In this document: positions 1-11,107 of the stretch, piece by piece | Layout of the letters: each line of letters opens with the position of its first letter | Position numbering within the stretch: position 1 is the stretch's first letter | From: Tipula vernalis | Taxonomy: Eukaryota; Arthropoda; Insecta; Diptera; Tipulidae | Length of the DNA stretch: 64,000 nucleotides | Assembly (NCBI GenBank): GCA_958295665.1 | Contig: OY282560.1 | Coordinates: 42,285,044-42,349,043 of the forward strand | Direction of reading: 5' to 3' | The notes under the pieces: model-generated | Database searches by the model: none | Told to the model about the DNA's origin: nothing | The model's input: only the letters and a program-made list of their open reading frames with translations | Made by a program: the position numbers and the translations under genes

Positions 1-1145
1 CAATTTTAATGCGGTTTGGCAAAACAATTACAAGTCCCGAGACCTATCATTTGAGGTATCAAGAACCGCAATCGGAGCACAATTGCAGATTTCGGATTTT
101 TACAGCTCTGAATCGGCTGAGCTATAGTAAGGTGATTTTCTTCGAATCGAACTTTCTTCGAAATGTATGGTATAGCAATTACAGGTTTCATGACCTATCA
201 TTTAAGGTGTCAAGAACCGCAATCGGAGCACAATTGCAGATTTCGGATTTTTACAGCTCTGAATCGGCTGAGCTATAGTAAGGTGATTTTCTTCGAATCG
301 AACTTTCTTCGAAATGTATGGAAATAATCAACCAATTTTAATGCGGTTTGGCATAACAATTACAAGTCCCGAGACCTATCATTTGAGGTATCAAGAACCG
401 CAATCGGAGCACAATTGCAGATTTCGGATTTTTACAGCTCTGAATCGGCTGAGCTATAGTAAGGTGATTTTCTTCGAATCGATTTTTCCGTGAAATGAAT
501 GGAAATAATCAACCAATTTTAATGCGGTTTGGCAAAACAATTACAAGTCCCGAGACCTATCATTTGAGGTATCAAGAACCGCAATCGGAGCACAATTGCA
601 GATTTCGGATTTTTACAGCTCTGAATCGGCTGAGCTATAGTAAGGTGATTTTCTTCGAATCGAACTTTCTTCGAAATGTATGGTATAGCAATTACAGGTT
701 TCATGACCTATCATTTAAGGTGTCAAGAACCGCAATCGGAGCACAATTGCAGATTTCGGATTTTTACAGCTCTGAATCGGCTGAGCTATAGTAAGGTGAT
801 TTTCTTCGAATCGATTTTTCTGTGAAATGTATGGAAATAATCAACCAATTTTAATGCGGTTTGGCAAAACAATTACAAGTCCCGAGACCTATCATTTGAG
901 GTATCAAGAACCGCAATCGGAGCACAATTGCAGATTTCGGATTTTTACAGCTCTGAATCGGCTGAGCTATAGTAAGGTGATTTTCTTCGAATCGAACTTT
1001 CTTCGAAATGTACGGTATAGCAATTACAGGTCTCGTGACCTATCATTTAAGGTATCAAGAACCGCAATCGGAGCACAATTGCAGATTTCGGATTTTTACA
1101 GCTCTGAATCGGCTGAGCTATAGTAAGGTGATTTTCTTCGAATCG
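1..1145 (+). repeat. Left-edge dimer block, zone-1 subfamilies
   Basis: Order: partial B (1-149), A 150, A/B hybrid 301, B 482, A 663, B 814, A 995. This is mostly the 332-bp dimer. The A copies are of the two left-zone kinds, one with TTTCATGACC plus GGTGTCAAG and one with TCTCGTGACC plus GGTATCAAG. Two B copies in the left zone begin with the rarer ATTTTTCCGTGAAATGAATG (482 and 1146). The first monomer is cut by the window edge, so the array continues leftward. Confidence 0.93.
301..481 (+). repeat. A/B junction hybrid monomer
   Basis: The first ~15 bp are A (AACTTTCTTCGAAATG) and the rest is B, including the full 30-bp B-specific segment, giving B length. It is the only A-start B in the window and the reciprocal of the B-start A at 50350. 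A crossover or conversion tract ending in the shared GAAATGTATGG explains it. Confidence 0.88.
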
Positions 1146-3261
1146 ATTTTTCCGTGAAATGAATGGAAATAATCAACCAATTTTAATGCGGTTTGGCAAA
1201 ACAATTACAAGTCCCGAGACCTATCATTTGAGGTATCAAGAACCGCAATCGGAGCACAATTGCAGATTTCGGATTTTTACAGCTCTGAATCGGCTGAGCT
1301 ATAGTAAGGTGATTTTCTTCGAATCGAACTTTCTTCGAAATGTATGGTATAGCAATTACAGGTTTCATGACATATCATTTAAGGTGTCAAGAACCGCAAT
1401 CGGAGCACAATTGCAGATTTCGGGTTTTTACAGCTCTGAATCGGCTGAGCTATAGTAAGGTGATTTTCTTCGAATCGAACTTTCTTCGAAATGTACGGTA
1501 TAGCAATTACAGGTCTCGTGACCTATCATTTAAGGTATCAAGAACCGCAATCGGAGCACAATTGCAGATTTCGGATTTTTACAGCTCTGAATCGGCTGAG
1601 CTATAATAGTAAGGTGATTTTCTTCGAATCGATTTTTCTGTGAAATGTATGGAAATAATCAACCAATTTTAATGCGGTTTGGCATAACAATTACAAGTCC
1701 CGAGACCTATCATTTGAGGTATCAAGAACCGCAATCGGAGCACAATTGCAGATTTCGGATTTTTACAGCTCTGAATCGGCTGAGCTATAGTAAGGTGATT
1801 TTCTTCGAATCGAACTTTCTTCGAAATGTACAGTATAGCAATTACAGGTTTCATGACCTATCATTTAAGGTGTCAAGAACCGCAATCGGAGCACAATTGC
1901 AGATTTCGGATTTTTACAGCTCTGAATCGGCTGAGCTATAGTAAGGTGATTTTCTTCGAATCGATTTTTCTGTGAAATGTATGGAAATAATCAACCAATT
2001 TTAATGCGGTTTGGCAAAACAATTACAAGTCCCGAGACCTATCATTTGAGGTATCAAGAACCGCAATCGGAGCACAATTGCAGATTTCGGATTTTTACAG
2101 CTCTGAATCGGCTGAGCTATAGTAAGGTGATTTTCTTCGAATCGAACTTTCTTCGAAATGTACGGTATAGCAATTACAGGTCTCGTGACCTATCATTTAA
2201 GGTATCAAGAACCGCAATCGGAGCACAATTGCAGATTTCGGATTTTTACAGCTCTGAATCGGCTGAGCTATAGTAAGGTGATTTTCTTCGAATCGAACTT
2301 TCTTCGAAATGTACGCTATAGCAATTACAGGTCTCGTGACCTATCATTTAAGGTATCAAGAACCGCAATCGGAGCACAATTGCAGATTTCGGATTTTTAC
2401 AGCTCTGAATCGGCTGAGCTATAGTAAGGTGATTTTCTTCGAATCGAACTTTCTTCGAAATGTACGGTATAGCAATTACAGGTTTCATGACCTATCATTT
2501 AAGGTGTCAAGAACCGCAATCGGAGCACAATTGCAGATTTCGGATTTTTACAGCTCTGAATCGGCTGAGCTATAGTAAGGTGATTTTCTTCGAATCGATT
2601 TTTCTGTGAAATGTATGGAAATAATCAACCAATTTTAATGCGGTTTGGCAAAACAATTACAAGTCCCGAGACCTATCATTTGAGGTATCAAGAACCGCAA
2701 TCGGAGCACAATTGCAGATTTCGGATTTTTACAGCTCTGAATCGGCTGAGCTATAGTAAGGTGATTTTCTTCGAATCGAACTTTCTTCGAAATGTACGGT
2801 ATAGCAATTACAGGTCTCGTGACCTATCATTTAAGGTATCAAGAACCGCAATCGGAGCACAATTGCAGATTTCGGATTTTTACAGCTCTGAATCGGCTGA
2901 GCTATAGTAAGGTGATTTTCTTCGAATCGAACTTTCTTCGAAATGTACGGTATAGCAATTACAGGTTTCATGACCTATCATTTAAGGTGTCAAGAACCGC
3001 AATCGGAGCACAATTGCAGATTTCGGATTTTTACAGCTCTGAATCGGCTGAGCTATAGTAAGGTGATTTTCTTCGAATCGATTTTTCTGTGAAATGTATG
3101 GAAATAATCAACCAATTTTAATGCGGTTTGGCATAACAATTACAAGTCCCGAGACCTATCATTTGAGGTATCAAGAACCGCAATCGGAGCACAATTGCAG
3201 ATTTCGGATTTTTACAGCTCTGAATCGGCTGAGCTATAGTAAGGTGATTTTCTTCGAATCG
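1146..3261 (+). repeat. 2,116-bp domain, copy 1
   Basis: Order: B-A-A(+3)-B-A-B-A-A-A-B-A-A-B (five B, eight A, one 3-bp insertion). Private marks shared with the next domain at a spacing of exactly 2,116 bp include TTTCATGACATA (~1365), CGGGTTTTTAC (~1421), the CTATAATAG insertion (~1601) and ACAGTATAGC (~1830). Identity of order holds for the first seven monomers; after that the A/B order differs while the total composition stays the same. The closely matching stretch is about 0.8 kb (roughly 1340-2170). Confidence 0.85.
1601..1610 (+). repeat. 3-bp insertion at the CTATAG site
   Basis: CTATAATAGT replaces CTATAGT in A 1478. The same insertion is at 3717, exactly 2,116 bp away, so it was copied with its domain. 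Confidence 0.9.
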
Positions 3262-5377
3262 ATTTTTCTGTGAAATGTATGGAAATAATCAACCAATTTT
3301 AATGCGGTTTAGCATAACAATTACAAGTCCCGAGACCTATCATTTGAGGTATCAAGAACCGCAATCGGAGCACAATTGCAGATTTCGGATTTTTACAGCT
3401 CTGAATCGGCTGAGCTATAGTAAGGTGATTTTCTTCGAATCGAACTATCTTCGAAATGTATGGTATAGCAATTACAGGTTTCATGACATATCATTTAAGG
3501 TGTCAAGAACCGCAATCGGAGCACAATTGCAGATTTCGGGTTTTTACAGCTCTGAATCGGCTGAGCTATAGTAAGGTGATTTTCTTCGAATCGAACTTTC
3601 TTCGAAATGTACGGTATAGCAATTACAGGTCTCGTGACCTATCATTTAAGGTATCAAGAACCGCAATCGGAGCACAATTGCAGATTTCGGATTTTTACAG
3701 CTCTGAATCGGCTGAGCTATAATAGTAAGGTGATTTTCTTCGAATCGATTTTTCTGTGAAATGTATGGAAATAATCAACCAATTTTAATGCGGTTTGGCA
3801 TAACAATTACAAGTCCCGAGACCTATCATTTGAGGTATCAAGAACCGCAATCGGAGCACAATTGCAGATTTCGGATTTTTACAGCTCTGAATCGGCTGAG
3901 CTATAGTAAGGTGATTTTCTTCGAATCGAACTTTCTTCGAAATGTACAGTATAGCAATTACAGGTTTCATGACCTATCATTTAAGGTGTCAAGAACCGCA
4001 ATCGGAGCACAATTGCAGATTTCGGATTTTTACAGCTCTGAATCGGCTGAGCTATAGTAAGGTGATTTTCTTCGAATCGATTTTTCTGTGAAATGTATGG
4101 AAATAATCAACCAATTTTAATGCGGTTTGGCAAAACAATTACAAGTCCCGAGACCTATCATTTGAGGTATCAAGAACCGCAATCGGAGCACAATTGCAGA
4201 TTTCGGATTTTTACAGCTCTGAATCGGCTGAGCTATAGTAAGGTGATTTTCTTCGAATCGAACTTTCTTCGAAATGTACGGTATAGCAATTACAGGTTTC
4301 ATGACCTATCATTTAAGGTGTCAAGAACCGCAATCGGAGCACAATTGCAGATTTCGGATTTTTACAGCTCTGAATCGGCTGAGCTATAGTAAGGTGATTT
4401 TCTTCGAATCGATTTTTCTGTGAAATGTATGGAAATAATCAACCAATTTTAATGCGGTTTGGCAAAACAATTACAAGTCCCGAGACCTATCATTTGAGGT
4501 ATCAAGAACCGCAATCGGAGCACAATTGCAGATTTCGGATTTTTACAGCTCTGAATCGGCTGAGCTATAGTAAGGTGATTTTCTTCGAATCGAACTTTCT
4601 TCGAAATGTACAGTATAGCAATTACAGGTTTCATGACCTATCATTTAAGGTGTCAAGAACCGCAATCGGAGCACAATTGCAGATTTCGGATTTTTACAGC
4701 TCTGAATCGGCTGAGCTATAGTAAGGTGATTTTCTTCGAATCGATTTTTCTGTGAAATGTATGGAAATAATCAACCAATTTTAATGCGGTTTGGCAAAAC
4801 AATTACAAGTCCCGAGACCTATCATTTGAGGTATCAAGAACCGCAATCGGAGCACAATTGCAGATTTCGGATTTTTACAGCTCTGAATCGGCTGAGCTAT
4901 AGTAAGGTGATTTTCTTCGAATCGAACTTTCTTCGAAATGTACGCTATAGCAATTACAGGTCTCGTGACCTATCATTTAAGGTATCAAGAACCGCAATCG
5001 GAGCACAATTGCAGATTTCGGATTTTTACAGCTCTGAATCGGCTGAGCTATAGTAAGGTGATTTTCTTCGAATCGAACTTTCTTCGAAATGTACGGTATA
5101 GCAATTACAGGTTTCATGACCTATCATTTAAGGTGTCAAGAACCGCAATCGGAGCACAATTGCAGATTTCGGATTTTTACAGCTCTGAATCGGCTGAGCT
5201 ATAGTAAGGTGATTTTCTTCGAATCGAACTTTCTTCGAAATGTACGGTATAGCAATTACAGGTTTCATGACCTATCATTTAAGGTGTCAAGAACCGCAAT
5301 CGGAGCACAATTGCAGATTTCGGATTTTTACAGCTCTGAATCGGCTGAGCTATAGTAAGGTGATTTTCTTCGAATCG
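3262..5377 (+). repeat. 2,116-bp domain, copy 2 (partly permuted)
   Basis: Order: B-A-A(+3)-B-A-B-A-B-A-B-A-A-A. It has the same number of A and B monomers and the same 3-bp insertion as the preceding domain, so the length is identical, but the last six monomers are in a different order. The first A (3443) has a private AACTATC. The opening B (3262) reads GTTTAGCATAAC where the partner has GGCAAAAC, so the partners are not copies across their whole length. The A copy at 4925 shares the CGCTATAGC variant with A 2296. Confidence 0.82.
3717..3726 (+). repeat. 3-bp insertion at the CTATAG site (copy)
   Basis: CTATAATAGT in A 3594, the partner of the one at 1601. Confidence 0.9.
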
Positions 5378-7938
5378 ATTTTTCTGTGAAATGTATGGAA
5401 ATAATCAACCAATTTTAATGCGGTTTGGCAAAACAATTACAGGTCCCGAGACCTATCATTTGAGGTATCAAGAACCGCAATCGGAGCACAATTGCAGATT
5501 TCGGATTTTTACAGCTCTGAATCGGCTGAGCTATAGTAAGGTGATTTTCTTCGAATCGAACTTTCTTCGAAATGTACGGTATAGCAATTACAGGTCTCGT
5601 GACCTATCATTTAAGGTATCAAGAACCGCAATCGGAGCACAATTGCAGATTTCGGATTTTTACAGCTCTGAATCGGCTGAGCTATAGTAAGGTGATTTTC
5701 TTCGAATCGAACTTTCTTCGAAATGTACGGTATAGCAATTACAGGTCTCGTGACCTATCATTTAAGGTATCAAGAACCGCAATCGGAGCACAATTGCAGA
5801 TTTCGGATTTTTACAGCTCTGAATCGGCTGAGCTATAGTAAGGTGATTTTCTTCGAATCGATTTTTCTGTGAAATGTATGGAAATAATCAACCAATTTTA
5901 ATGCGGTTTGGCAAAACAATTACAAGTCCCGAGACCTATCATTTGAGGTATCAAGAACCGCAATCGGAGCACAATTGCAGATTTCGGATTTTTACAGCTC
6001 TGAATCGGCTGAGCTATAGTAAGGTGATTTTCTTCGAATCGAACTTTCTTCGAAATGTACGGTATAGCAATTACAGGTCTCGTGACCTATCATTTAAGGT
6101 ATCAAGAACCGCAATCGGAGCACAATTGCAGATTTCGGATTTTTACAGCTCTGAATCGGCTGAGCTATAGTAAGGTGATTTTCTTCGAATCGAACTTTCT
6201 TCGAAATGTACGGTATAGCAATTACAGGTTTCATGACCTATCATTTAAGGTGTCAAGAACCGCAATCGGAGCACAATTGCAGATTTCGGATTTTTACAGC
6301 TCTGAATCGGCTGAGCTATAGTAAGGTGATTTTCTTCGAATCGATTTTTCTGTGAAATGTATGGAAATAATCAACCAATTTTAATGCGGTTTGGCAAAAC
6401 AATTACAGGTCCCGAGACCTATCATTTGAGGTATCAAGAACCGCAATCGGAGCACAATTGCAGATTTCGGATTTTTACAGCTCTGAATCGGCTGAGCTAT
6501 AGTAAGGTGATTTTCTTCGAATCGAACTTTCTTCGAAATGTACGGTATAGCAATTACAGGTCTCGTGACCTATCATTTAAGGTATCAAGAACCGCAATCG
6601 GAGCACAATTGCAGATTTCGGATTTTTACAGCTCTGAATCGGCTGAGCTATAGTAAGGTGATTTTCTTCGAATCGAACTTTCTTCGAAATGTACGGTATA
6701 GCAATTACAGGTCTCGTGACCTATCATTTAAGGTATCAAGAACCGCAATCGGAGCACAATTGCAGATTTCGGATTTTTACAGCTCTGAATCGGCTGAGCT
6801 ATAGTAAGGTGATTTTCTTCGAATCGATTTTTCTGTGAAATGTATGGAAATAATCAACCAATTTTAATGCGGTTTGGCAAAACAATTACAAGTCCCGAGA
6901 CCTATCATTTGAGGTATCAAGAACCGCAATCGGAGCACAATTGCAGATTTCGGATTTTTACAGCTCTGAATCGGCTGAGCTATAGTAAGGTGATTTTCTT
7001 CGAATCGAACTTTCTTCGAAATGTACGGTATAGCAATTACAGGTCTCGTGACCTATCATTTAAGGTATCAAGAACCGCAATCGGAGCACAATTGCAGATT
7101 TCGGATTTTTACAGCTCTGAATCGGCTGAGCTATAGTAAGGTGATTTTCTTCGAATCGAACTTTCTTCGAAATGTACGCTATAGCAATTACAGGTCTCGT
7201 GACCTATCATTTAAGGTATCAAGAACCGCAATCGGAGCACAATTGCAGATTTCGGATTTTTACAGCTCTGAATCGGCTGAGCTATAGTAAGGTGATTTTC
7301 TTCGAATCGATTTTTCTGTGAAATGTATGGAAATAATCAACCAATTTTAATGCGGTTTGGCAAAACAATTACAAGTCCCGAGACCTATCATTTGAGGTAT
7401 CAAGAACCGCAATCGGAGCACAATTGCAGATTTCGGATTTTTACAGCTCTGAATCGGCTGAGCTATAGTAAGGTGATTTTCTTCGAATCGAACTTTCTTC
7501 GAAATGTACGGTATAGCAATTACAGGTCTCGTGACCTATCATTTAAGGTATCAAGAACCGCAATCGGAGCACAATTGCAGATTTCGGATTTTTACAGCTC
7601 TGAATCGGCTGAGCTATAGTAAGGTGATTTTCTTCGAATCGAACTTTCTTCGAAATGTACGCTATAGCAATTACAGGTCTCGTGACCTATCATTTAAGGT
7701 ATCAAGAAATCGGAGCACAATTGCAGATTTCGGATTTTTACAGCTCTGAATCGGCTGAGCTATAGTAAGGTGATTTTCTTCGAATCGAACTTTCTTCGAA
7801 ATGTACGGTATAGCAATTACAGGTTTCATGACCTATCATTTAAGGTGTCAAGAACCGCAATCGGAGCACAATTGCAGATTTCGGATTTTTACAGCTCTGA
7901 ATCGGCTGAGCTATAGTAAGGTGATTTTCTTCGAATCG
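5378..7938 (+). repeat. 483-bp B-A-A trimer array, five copies plus one extra A
   Basis: B monomers start at 5378, 5861, 6344, 6827 and 7310, a strict 483-bp period (181+151+151). B 5378 and B 6344 both carry the ACAGGTCCCGAG variant, so a 966-bp double trimer is also visible. The last trimer contains the 5-bp deletion near 7709, and a further A (7788-7938) follows before the next block. A copies are mainly the TCTCGTGACC kind, with TTTCATGACC at 6193 and 7788. Confidence 0.92.
7701..7716 (+). repeat. 5-bp deletion in an A monomer
   Basis: The usual AAGAACCGCAATCGG reads AAGAAATCGG in A 7642 (loss of CCGCA), giving a 146-bp monomer. It is the only deletion of more than one base I found, and it is not amplified. 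Confidence 0.9.
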
Positions 7939-9085
7939 ATTTTTCTGTGAAATGTATGGAAATAATCAACCAATTTTAATGCGGTTTGGCAAAACAATTA
8001 CAAGTCCCGAGACCTATCATTTGAGGTATCAAGAACCGCAATCGGAGCACAATTGCAGATTTCGGATTTTTACAGCTCTGAATCGGCTGAGCTATAGTAA
8101 GGTGATTTTCTTCGAATCGAACTTTCTTCGAAATGTACGGTATAGCAATTACAGGTCTCGTGACCTATCATTTAAGGTATCAAGAACCGCAATCGGAGCA
8201 CAATTGCAGATTTCGGATTTTTACAGCTCTGAATCGGCTGAGCTATAGTAAGGTGATTTTCTTCGAATCGATTTTTCCGTGAAATGAATGGAAATAATCA
8301 ACCAATTTTAATGCGGTTTGTCAAAACAATTACAAGTCCCGAGACCTATCATTTGAGGTATCAAGAACCGCAATCGGAGCACAATTGCAGATTTCGGATT
8401 TTTACAGCTCTGAATCGGCTGAGCTATAGTAAGGTGATTTTCTTCGAATCGAACTTTCTTCGAAATGTATGGTATAGCAATTACAGGTTTCATGACCTAT
8501 CATTTAAGGTGTCAAGAACCGCAATCGGAGCACAATTGCAGATTTCGGATTTTTACAGCTCTGAATCGGCTGAGCTATAGTAAGGTGATTTTCTTCGAAT
8601 CGATTTTTCTGTGAAATGTATGGAAATAATCAACCAATTTTAATGCGGTTTGGCATAACAATTACAAGTCCCGAGACCTATCATTTGAGGTATCAAGAAC
8701 CGCAATCGGAGCACAATTGCAGATTTCGGATTTTTACAGCTCTGAATCGGCTGAGCTATAGTAAGGTGATTTTCTTCGAATCGAACTTTCTTCGAAATGT
8801 ACGGTATAGCAATTACAGGTCTCGTGACCTATCATTTAAGGTATCAAGAACCGCAATCGGAGCACAATTGCAGATTTCGGATTTTTACAGCTCTGAATCG
8901 GCTGAGCTATAGTAAGGTGATTTTCTTCGAATCGAACTTTCTTCGAAATGTACGGTATAGCAATTACAGGTTTCATGACCTATCATTTAAGGTGTCAAGA
9001 ACCGCAATCGGAGCACAATTGCAGATTTCGGATTTTTACAGCTCTGAATCGGCTGAGCTATAGTAAGGTGATTTTCTTCGAATCG
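7939..9085 (+). repeat. 1,147-bp HOR, copy 1
   Basis: Order: B-A-B-A-B-A-A (three B, four A). The second B (8271) has the rare combination TTTTTCCGTGAAATGAATG at its start and GTTTGTCAAAAC in the middle. Both marks recur exactly 1,147 bp downstream in B 9418, which defines this unit. Confidence 0.9.
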
Positions 9086-10081
9086 ATTTTTCTGTGAAAT
9101 GTATGGAAATAATCAACCAATTTTAATGCGGTTTGGCAAAACAATTACAAGTCCCGAGACCTATCATTTGAGGTATCAAGAACCGCAATCGGAGCACAAT
9201 TGCAGATTTCGGATTTTTACAGCTCTGAATCGGCTGAGCTATAGTAAGGTGATTTTCTTCGAATCGAACTTTCTTCGAAATGTACGGTATAGCAATTACA
9301 GGTCTCGTGACCTATCATTTAAGGTATCAAGAACCGCAATCGGAGCACAATTGCAGATTTCGGATTTTTACAGCTCTGAATCGGCTGAGCTATAGTAAGG
9401 TGATTTTCTTCGAATCGATTTTTCCGTGAAATGAATGGAAATAATCAACCAATTTTAATGCGGTTTGTCAAAACAATTACAAGTCCCGAGACCTATCATT
9501 TGAGGTATCAAGAACCGCAATCGGAGCACAATTGCAGATTTCGGATTTTTACAGCTCTGAATCGGCTGAGCTATAGTAAGGTGATTTTCTTCGAATCGAA
9601 CTTTCTTCGAAATGTATGGTATAGCAATTACAGGTTTCATGACCTATCATTTAAGGTGTCAAGAACCGCAATCGGAGCACAATTGCAGATTTCGGATTTT
9701 TACAGCTCTGAATCGGCTGAGCTATAGTAAGGTGATTTTCTTCGAATCGATTTTTCTGTGAAATGTATGGAAATAATCAACCAATTTTAATGCGGTTTGG
9801 CATAACAATTACAAGTCCCGAGACCTATCATTTGAGGTATCAAGAACCGCAATCGGAGCACAATTGCAGATTTCGGATTTTTACAGCTCTGAATCGGCTG
9901 AGCTATAGTAAGGTGATTTTCTTCGAATCGAACTTTCTTCGAAATGTACGGTATAGCAATTACAGGTCTCGTGACCTATCATTTAAGGTATCAAGAACCG
10001 CAATCGGAGCACAATTGCAGATTTCGGATTTTTACAGCTCTGAATCGGCTGAGCTATAGTAAGGTGATTTTCTTCGAATCG
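9086..10081 (+). repeat. 1,147-bp HOR, copy 2 (lacks the last A)
   Basis: Order: B-A-B-A-B-A. It repeats the preceding unit with the same GTTTGTCAAAAC mark in its second B (9418), but lacks the seventh monomer, so the copy is 996 bp long. A 9931 is the last monomer in the window with the left-zone TCTCGTGACC middle; the right-zone TCTCGTGGCC begins in the next A (10263). Confidence 0.88.
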
Positions 10082-11107
10082 ATTTTTCTGTGAAATGTAT
10101 GGAAATAATCAACCAATTTTAATGCGGTTTAGCATAACAATTACAAGTCTCGAGACCTATCATTTGAGGTATCAAGAACCGCAATCGGAGCACAATTGCA
10201 GATTTCGGATTTTTACAGCTCTGAATCGGCTGAGCTATAGTAAGGTGATTTTCTTCGAATCGAACTTTCTTCGAAATGTACGGTATAACAATTACAGGTC
10301 TCGTGGCCTATCATTTAAAGTATCAAGAACCGCAATCGGAGCACAATTGCAGATTTCGGATTTTTACAGCTCTGAATCGGCTGAGCTATAGTAAGGTGAT
10401 TTTCTTCGAATCGATTTTTCCGTGAAATGAATGGAAATAATCAACCAATTTTAATGCGGTTTGGCAAAACAATTACAAGTCCCGAGACCTATCATTTAAG
10501 GTGTCAAGAACCGCAATCGGAGCACAATTGCAGATTTCGGATTTTTACAGCTCTGAATCGGCTGAGCTATAGTAAGGTGATTTTCTTCGAATCGATTTTT
10601 CTGTGAAATGTATGGAAATAATCAACCAATTTTAATGCGGTTTGGCATAACAATTACAAGTCCCGAGACCTATCATTTGAGGTATCAAGAACCGCAATCG
10701 GAGCACAATTGCAGATTTCGGATTTTTACAGCTCTGAATCGGCTGAGCTATAGTAAGGTGATTTTCTTCGAATCGAACTTTCTTCGAAATGTACGGTATA
10801 ACAATTACAGGTCTCGTGGCCTATCATTTAAGGTATCAAGAACCGCAATCGGAGCACAATTGCAGATTTCGGATTTTTACAGCTCTGAATCGGCTGAGCT
10901 ATAGTAAGGTGATTTTCTTCGAATCGATTTTTCTGTGAAATGTATGGAAATAATCAACCAATTTTAATGCGGTTTAGCATAACAATTACAAGTCTCGAGA
11001 CCTATCATTTGAGGTATCAAGAACCGCAATCGGAGCACAATTGCAGATTTCGGATTTTTACAGCTCTGAATCGGCTGAGCTATAGTAAGGTGATTTTCTT
11101 CGAATCG
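10082..11107 (+). repeat. Subfamily transition block with an 845-bp repeat
   Basis: Order: B-A-B-B-A-B. B 10082 and B 10927 share GTTTAGCATAAC and AGTCTCGAGACC and lie 845 bp apart. The first right-zone A (TCTCGTGGCC) is at 10263. Directly after it, B 10414 is still left-zone in type (GAATGAATGG start and GGCAAAACAATT), so the two families interleave over about 0.5 kb and the boundary is not a clean break. A 10263 also has a private TTTAAAGTATC. Confidence 0.85.
10414..10594 (+). repeat. Chimeric B monomer at the family boundary
   Basis: The left two-thirds is a left-zone B (GGCAAAACAATT, AGTCCCGAGACC). The sequence then switches to CATTTAAGGTGTCAAG, which elsewhere belongs to left-zone A copies. 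Its neighbours on both sides have right-zone features. It reads as a recombinant or gene-converted relic sitting within the changeover between the two subfamilies. Confidence 0.75.

Noticed and set aside
495..791. Dozens of overlapping 60-100 codon ORFs beginning MYGNNQP or MYGIAIT on the + strand, and shorter ones on the - strand
   Set aside because: They are the repeat read in frame. Both monomer lengths are 1 modulo 3, so each frame passes through the shared core in one register, continues into the next monomer in a second and stops there. The same DNA gives unrelated peptides in adjacent copies. I see no splice-site pattern, no codon bias signal and no unique sequence.
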